From Fomitopsis serialis (Eukaryota > Basidiomycota > Agaricomycetes > Polyporales > Fomitopsidaceae): DNA of 13,844 nt. Position numbers and translations under genes: made by a program. The stretch's first letter is position 1; every line of letters starts with the position of its first letter. Below the pieces are notes generated by a model. The model did no database searches and had not been told where the DNA came from. It saw only the letters and a list, made by a program, of their open reading frames with translations. Location of the stretch: NCBI RefSeq assembly GCF_022376445.1, contig NW_025955701.1, forward strand, positions 1 through 13,844, given 5' to 3'. Below, piece after piece: positions 9,699-13,844 of the stretch.

Positions 9699-12600
9699 AT
9701 GAGAGCCTCAGGTCCCGCAGAGCTCAACGTAAGTCTAGGTTTATGGTGGGGAGGCAAGGCTGGGCGGCTTAGATGCAAGTATCCCAGACACAACCGCTCT
9801 ACCCACCTCGCAAGGAAACGGGCGGTTCGGACAAGACAGCCGTCAATGAGGTACGTTTGAAGGCTCAAGACTGTTCAGGTTCCAACTGAGTGCGGCTTTC
9901 TAACTCTGTTAAGGCTGCACCAAAAGCGTCTCACGTGAAACCCTCACGCTCAGAAGTAAACGAGAAATTGTCGGCACTGTAAGTCGTAGATCACATCCAG
10001 TGTGAACGGTTTCCTTAGCGAGACTGTCTAGTCTAGCCTCAGCGCGGATGCCTGGAAACTCTACGTGGGACAAGCGTCGAAGACCCATACCGACTTCGTA
10101 GCGGCATGGAGCATGCAAATGGATACTCTCCTTCTATTTGTGCGTATCCGCTTCTCAGACCCGTCTGTCAGTGGAAGACTTAGCGTGGAATCGTCATATA
10201 GGCCGCCTTATTCTCCGCGGTCGTGACTGCTCTTGTTGCCACACATATCCCTACTGTCACCGGACACAGGGGCGCAGAGCGTGCAATTACTGCAGGCGAT
10301 ACTCGCTACTCTGCAAACAAACGACAGCAGCGAGAACATCGCATCAACGGCGCTACTCGATGAACCATTCACTCCGGAGCCCTACGCCGTACGCGTCAAC
10401 GCCGTCTGGTTTGCCAGCTTAGTGGTCAGCGTGTCGGTCTCGTTCCTTTCCATCCTCGCCAAGCAGTGGCTATTCAATATGGGCGATTACCTGGACTCCT
10501 CTCCGGAAACCTGCGGTCGTCAACACCAGTATCGCTTTGACAAAATGCAGACATGGAGATTGACCGCCATCCTCGCATCTCTCCCTGTCCTGCTCCACAT
10601 AGCGCTGCTGCTCTTCTTTGCCGGGCTCGTTGACGTGCTATGGGCCGTCAACAATACAGTCGGCGCAGTCGTATCGAGTCTGGTGGGCGTCACCGTGGTC
10701 GTCTATGTTGGCACGCACATGCTCTCCATCTTCTTCGTATCATGTCGTACGAGACGTCGGTGAGCACCGCCATCCTCAGCGGCGCGGATGCCCTCGCCAG
10801 GGAGTTCTTCTGTGACACATGTGCCGTCCTTTTTTACATCCTGGGGAATCTGCGACTAGCAGTCGAGCACATCCTCGGCTTGCGAAGGGCGGGCTTCAAT
10901 GCAACAACCGCCGCATGGGTATCTACCAGAATACTAGATGTCTCAAAGCTGCGCAGCGAGATCAAGGCCGAATATGAGAGGTCCATAAGCGCCGACATCG
11001 GGCTGCGAGCAAGGGAGCGGATATACATCACGAAGCACGCCGAACTCATGGACGCTTCCGTATTGGCACGTATGGTGGAGTCTTTCCCTCGCACGGAGGA
11101 GAGCACGGAGCAGATTGTCCACGAGCTCGCTCATTCTCCCCCTCCTAGTCAAGCACAGACAGCTGTTCGTCGATGCTGGCGTGATGCCTTTCGTCTGCCC
11201 GCTGCTTCAATCCATCTACAAGAGCCCGTTCGCAGAACTTCCATCCGCCGCACAGACCGAAGCGTCGGACTTAGCGAGGATCTTGGCCCAACTTCTCACC
11301 GAAGCCGATGAAGACGACCGGGTTGTGGACCTATCCGATAAACGCATGCCTATATTTTTCAGGGGCTTTCTCGAGGACCAGTCAGACGAGGCGGAACAGT
11401 CTCTCATCAATTTGTCGCTCTGTACACCGGATGCCGCCCTCACAGACACCGATGACCTCGTCTTTTTCTCGCACATGCTCAGACTTCAACTCGCAGCCTC
11501 GTCCGAAAAATGGTACACCTGCGAGATCAACAAGTCTGTCCAGGAGTTCTATAGACGTGTCGCCGAATTCCGAGGAATGGCCCAGCACAGCGTCGAGGAT
11601 CAGTTGTCGCTCGTGAACACAGTGATCTACACCGGCACCCGACCTGTCTTGCTGGCATCATCGGCTTCAAAAGGCGAGGTAGAGAAGGAGCGCAACGAGC
11701 ATCGGATCAGGACACTCGACACGTTGTCTGCTCTCATGTCGAACAACCCAACAATGGAGTACGCCTTGCTTCGACAGATCTCTTGGGTTGTGTGGATGAT
11801 ATGCAACCCAAGGACTCGGAACGACGTCGTCCGCGACTTGCTTGTCCCACACGTGCGCGGAACGTCCAAGCTGGCGACGACTCTAGCACGCCACCTTACC
11901 CCGAATTACAACTCATACGCCTACCCCTACGCTGTGCTCACTCTGATAGAATGTCTTCTGCTCCTCGAAGCCCAGTCGGGCGAAGGAGAGCAACTCGACC
12001 GTCTGCACTTGTTGAAAACACTCGTCGCCAGGTACCCGCTCTTCTTGGAGGAATTCCGGGCAGTGCTTCGCTCAGCTCTCGAGAACATAGCAGAGCCTTC
12101 TTCACAGCTCATGCCATCGGATCTTCTCCGTCTCCTCGGTCGTGTAGTCAGATTGTCTTTGTGCCTGACCCACTTCAGTTGGGACGGGTTGGACATCCTC
12201 GACGTTGACCGTGAACGTGTCACGCAGCAGACCCTGGATATACTCCTACACGTCTGCGATCACAATCATAGGATCGAGTCGGATGCTTGGGAGGGCATCT
12301 ACTCTTATACAGCGCGACGTCTCGGTTTGCGGTGTTGCAGATCGAGAAACGCTTGACAGGACCAGACCTCTCGCTCTACTCCGGCCCAGACGACCTCGAA
12401 ATCGGCAACGCCTCACCAATGGACGTAGCGTTGACAATGTCATCCATACTAGATCAGCCTCTAGAATACAGGATCCGCCGGACGCAGTGAAGTGCATTTT
12501 GTCCATGATTGCGCTCCCGGCAGGCCGACGCGCTGTCGACAGCGCGACTACATACCCCTTCGCAGTCTTCCGTCATTTGCATAGTCATGCTCCACAGGTG

Positions 12601-12699
12601 TTTGAGGTTCTGGATGTACTACAACGGACGAAGAACTGTCAGGCAGAGGCAGTCGAGGCAGCCGGTGCTCTGCAGCAGAACTTGTATACAGTTGTTTGA
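9699..12699 (+). CDS. DUF6535-domain membrane protein, multiply frameshifted
   Basis: Member of a mushroom-specific family of unknown function. Four short 5' exons join in phase: 9699-9728, 9773-9850, 9914-9978, 10043-10139 (acceptor 10036 is also possible). A long exon then runs 10202-12699, about 920 residues in all. The start could instead be ATG 9773. The DUF6535 region reads ADAWKLYVGQASKTHTDF, LLLFAALFSAVVTALVATH, LLSPDTGAQSVQLLQAIL, FLSILAKQWL, YRFDKMQTWRLTAILASLP and LLFFAGLVDVLWAVNNTVG, with three to four membrane helices. The following 600-700 residues are helical, Leu-rich and without a motif I recognise. The long exon changes frame about five times: near 10250, 10745, 11140, 12285 and 12472. 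Each can be explained by one base in or next to a short C or G run, and homologous-looking sequence continues on the other side each time (for example the Cys-x-Tyr-Glu-Thr-Ser segment at 10745). So it is either a young pseudogene or a gene with sequencing indels. Family call secure for the N-terminal third. Confidence 0.8.
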
Positions 12700-12890
12700 T
12701 GTACATTTGTACTCCTCAGCAGGACCATGATGCTGCGCTGCAGTGGTCGATTCCCTAGTTGGCCCACGAACCATGGTGGTGAAGGGAATAAGGGGCAACG
12801 GACTGGCCGATTGGGCACACATATGTATGATGTCCGGCGAGACGTGTTCTCAGGCACCTGTGCTCTTGTGCTCGTGGCGTAAATTTTGCA
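12700..12890. other. Short convergent 3' spacer
   Basis: 191 nt between the stop of the DUF6535 gene (plus) and the stop of the Rrn6-like gene (minus). Nothing gene-like is visible; both transcripts must end here or overlap. Confidence 0.5.
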
Positions 12891-13844
12891 CTAGAATCCT
12901 CCGACCCTCTTCTTGGCTGGTTTCTTCTTAGGCGGACCTGGTCTACCACCATGAGGGCCAGGGAGAACCTGTGTGCTCGCAAACGGTATCTGAGAGGAAG
13001 GTTGCGCATCCCAATCATCCGCTGGCTGACTGCCAACCTGCGCTACGCGCCGTTGATCGTTAGGCCGTGCGTCTTGTACCTGAGTAGCAGGGAAGAGCGC
13101 TCTCGCAGCGAACGTTTGACTGCTGGCGATTGCAGGTGGCGCCAGAGCCGACTTCTGTACCACGAGCGGCGGTCGCTGCGATTGCGTGGCTTGCTCCCTG
13201 TCCTGCGACGCCGGATGTGGTGGTGCGTTCCTAGCATAACGAGGGGCTGTGCTGCGGGGAGAAGACGGGTCATACGGGTCCTCGTAGCGATATGTGGAAG
13301 GATCGACGCCGATGTCCCATTCCTTGAGCAGCAGGCGAGCCCCAAGTGGCGCCAGATGTTTGTTCACGGTTTCATCATTATTCGCATCCGTGGCATAGTG
13401 TTCGGCCGATTCTCTCTGCGCAGGGCGCAAGAAGCCAAATTGTACATCTGAAGGTTCCATCTCGCTGAGAGTCATAGCCTCCGTGGCACGCGACATCGTC
13501 TCCATCGCGGCATCGATGTCAAGCTCGTTCGGCTTTCGGAAGCGCGAAGGAGAGAAGATGTTGGAGGACAGATGGAGATCGAGTGCGAGCTGTTCGCGCG
13601 CTTCGGTTTCTCTGCGCAGAGACTCCGCTGGTCGACGACCGTCCGCAGCTAGATCGTAGCGAGAGAGCCTTTCAAGCGTCTGGGCGGGGTCCTCTTGGAA
13701 GTCGGAGACTTGTCGCTGGACGAATGGCGTGATATTGTGATGCCACGGTGCTCTTCTTGCAAGTTGACCGATAGGAATGCGCCCTTGCTTCAGCGCACGA
13801 TAGCCACGCTTCGAGTTAAGGACACTCTCGGTAAAGAGGTCGTT
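12891..13844 (-). CDS. Probable RNA polymerase I initiation factor Rrn6/TAF1C-like protein, C-terminal part
   Basis: Open on the minus strand from the window edge (13844) to the TAG at 12891-12893 without an intron: 317 codons, 5' end missing. If correct, it is a subunit of the core factor/SL1 complex that recruits RNA polymerase I to the rDNA promoter in the nucleolus. The first part is helical and charged (RYDLAADGRRPAESLRRETE, then EQLALDLHLSSNIFSPSRFR). After that comes a disordered Pro/Ser/Gln-rich stretch with eight SQ/TQ dipeptides, and a basic end: STQVLPGPHGGRPGPPKKK followed by PAKKRVGGF at the terminus. A terminal SQ-x-x-PG-x-x-GGR, Lys-rich block and Arg-x-Gly-Phe end is what I recall for fungal Rrn6 family members; that match is from memory and cannot be tested here. 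The N-terminal beta-propeller expected of the family would lie outside the window. No frameshift is seen. Alternative: another nucleolar protein with a basic tail. Confidence 0.6.
   Translation of the reverse strand, partial: NDLFTESVLNSKRGYRALKQGRIPIGQLARRAPWHHNITPFVQRQVSDFQEDPAQTLERLSRYDLAADGRRPAESLRRETEAREQLALDLHLSSNIFSPSRFRKPNELDIDAAMETMSRATEAMTLSEMEPSDVQFGFLRPAQRESAEHYATDANNDETVNKHLAPLGARLLLKEWDIGVDPSTYRYEDPYDPSSPRSTAPRYARNAPPHPASQDREQATQSQRPPLVVQKSALAPPAIASSQTFAARALFPATQVQDARPNDQRRVAQVGSQPADDWDAQPSSQIPFASTQVLPGPHGGRPGPPKKKPAKKRVGGF

Noticed and set aside
10760..10800. 41 nt GTGAGC...CCAG intron in the DUF6535 gene that would also fix the frame
   Set aside because: It is shorter than the other introns here, and the sequence after a one-base correction (Cys-x-Tyr-Glu-Thr-Ser) matches what I recall of the family better; kept only as an alternative.
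11080..11113. 34 nt GT-AG segment that could explain the frame change near 11140
   Set aside because: Too short to be a typical intron and lacks a branch site; a one-base change in the CCCCC run near 11140 is simpler.
1..13844. tRNA/rRNA genes, transposons, CRISPR arrays, terminal repeats
   Set aside because: I looked for B-box-like tRNA motifs, transposase or reverse-transcriptase motifs and regularly spaced repeats by eye and saw none; a covariance-model or repeat search would be needed to be certain.

Overview
This window looks like nuclear DNA of a filamentous basidiomycete (Agaricomycetes, probably a wood- or litter-decaying mushroom; no species can be named). The reasons are: GC-rich coding DNA; genes split by many 45-90 nt GT-AG introns, some with CTAAC/CTGAC-like branch sites; a fungal-type plasma-membrane H+-ATPase; a secreted CE16-type GDSL esterase; and a DUF6535 membrane protein, a family I know only from mushroom-forming fungi.

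Layout from left to right: (1) positions 1-601 hold no supported separate gene, but other-frame codons of the pma1 tail continue to 418. (2) pma1, minus strand, 4250 to 602: an 11-exon P3A proton pump of about 1030 residues. (3) A 1.6 kb divergent spacer (4251-5890) with a perfect palindrome at 4820-4844. (4) A secreted GDSL/CE16 esterase, plus strand, 5891-7233, with a GC-AG intron and a short last exon. (5) A 346 nt convergent spacer with a perfect palindrome at 7446-7464. (6) An SLC25 mitochondrial carrier, minus strand, 9072 to 7580, eight exons, with all three carrier signatures. (7) A 626 nt divergent spacer. (8) A DUF6535 protein, plus strand, 9699-12699. (9) The C-terminal 317 codons of a probable RNA polymerase I factor Rrn6/TAF1C-like protein, minus strand, 13844 to 12891, running off the right edge.

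The genes are unrelated housekeeping, secreted and lineage-specific genes in alternating orientation. I see no operon, biosynthetic cluster, mobile element, CRISPR array or defence system. The functional themes are separate: membrane energisation, extracellular deacetylation, mitochondrial solute transport, an unknown membrane protein, and rRNA transcription.

The most striking structural signal is that the pma1 tail, the carrier and the DUF6535 gene all break into adjoining frames by single-base shifts, mostly at short G or C runs. The first 10 exons of pma1 and the Rrn6-like exon show none. Either the sequence carries indel errors or these ends and genes are decaying; raw reads or RNA would decide. 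No novel system is convincingly present. The best leads for novelty are the uncharacterised C-terminal region of the DUF6535 protein and the dense SQ/TQ cluster in the Rrn6-like tail.
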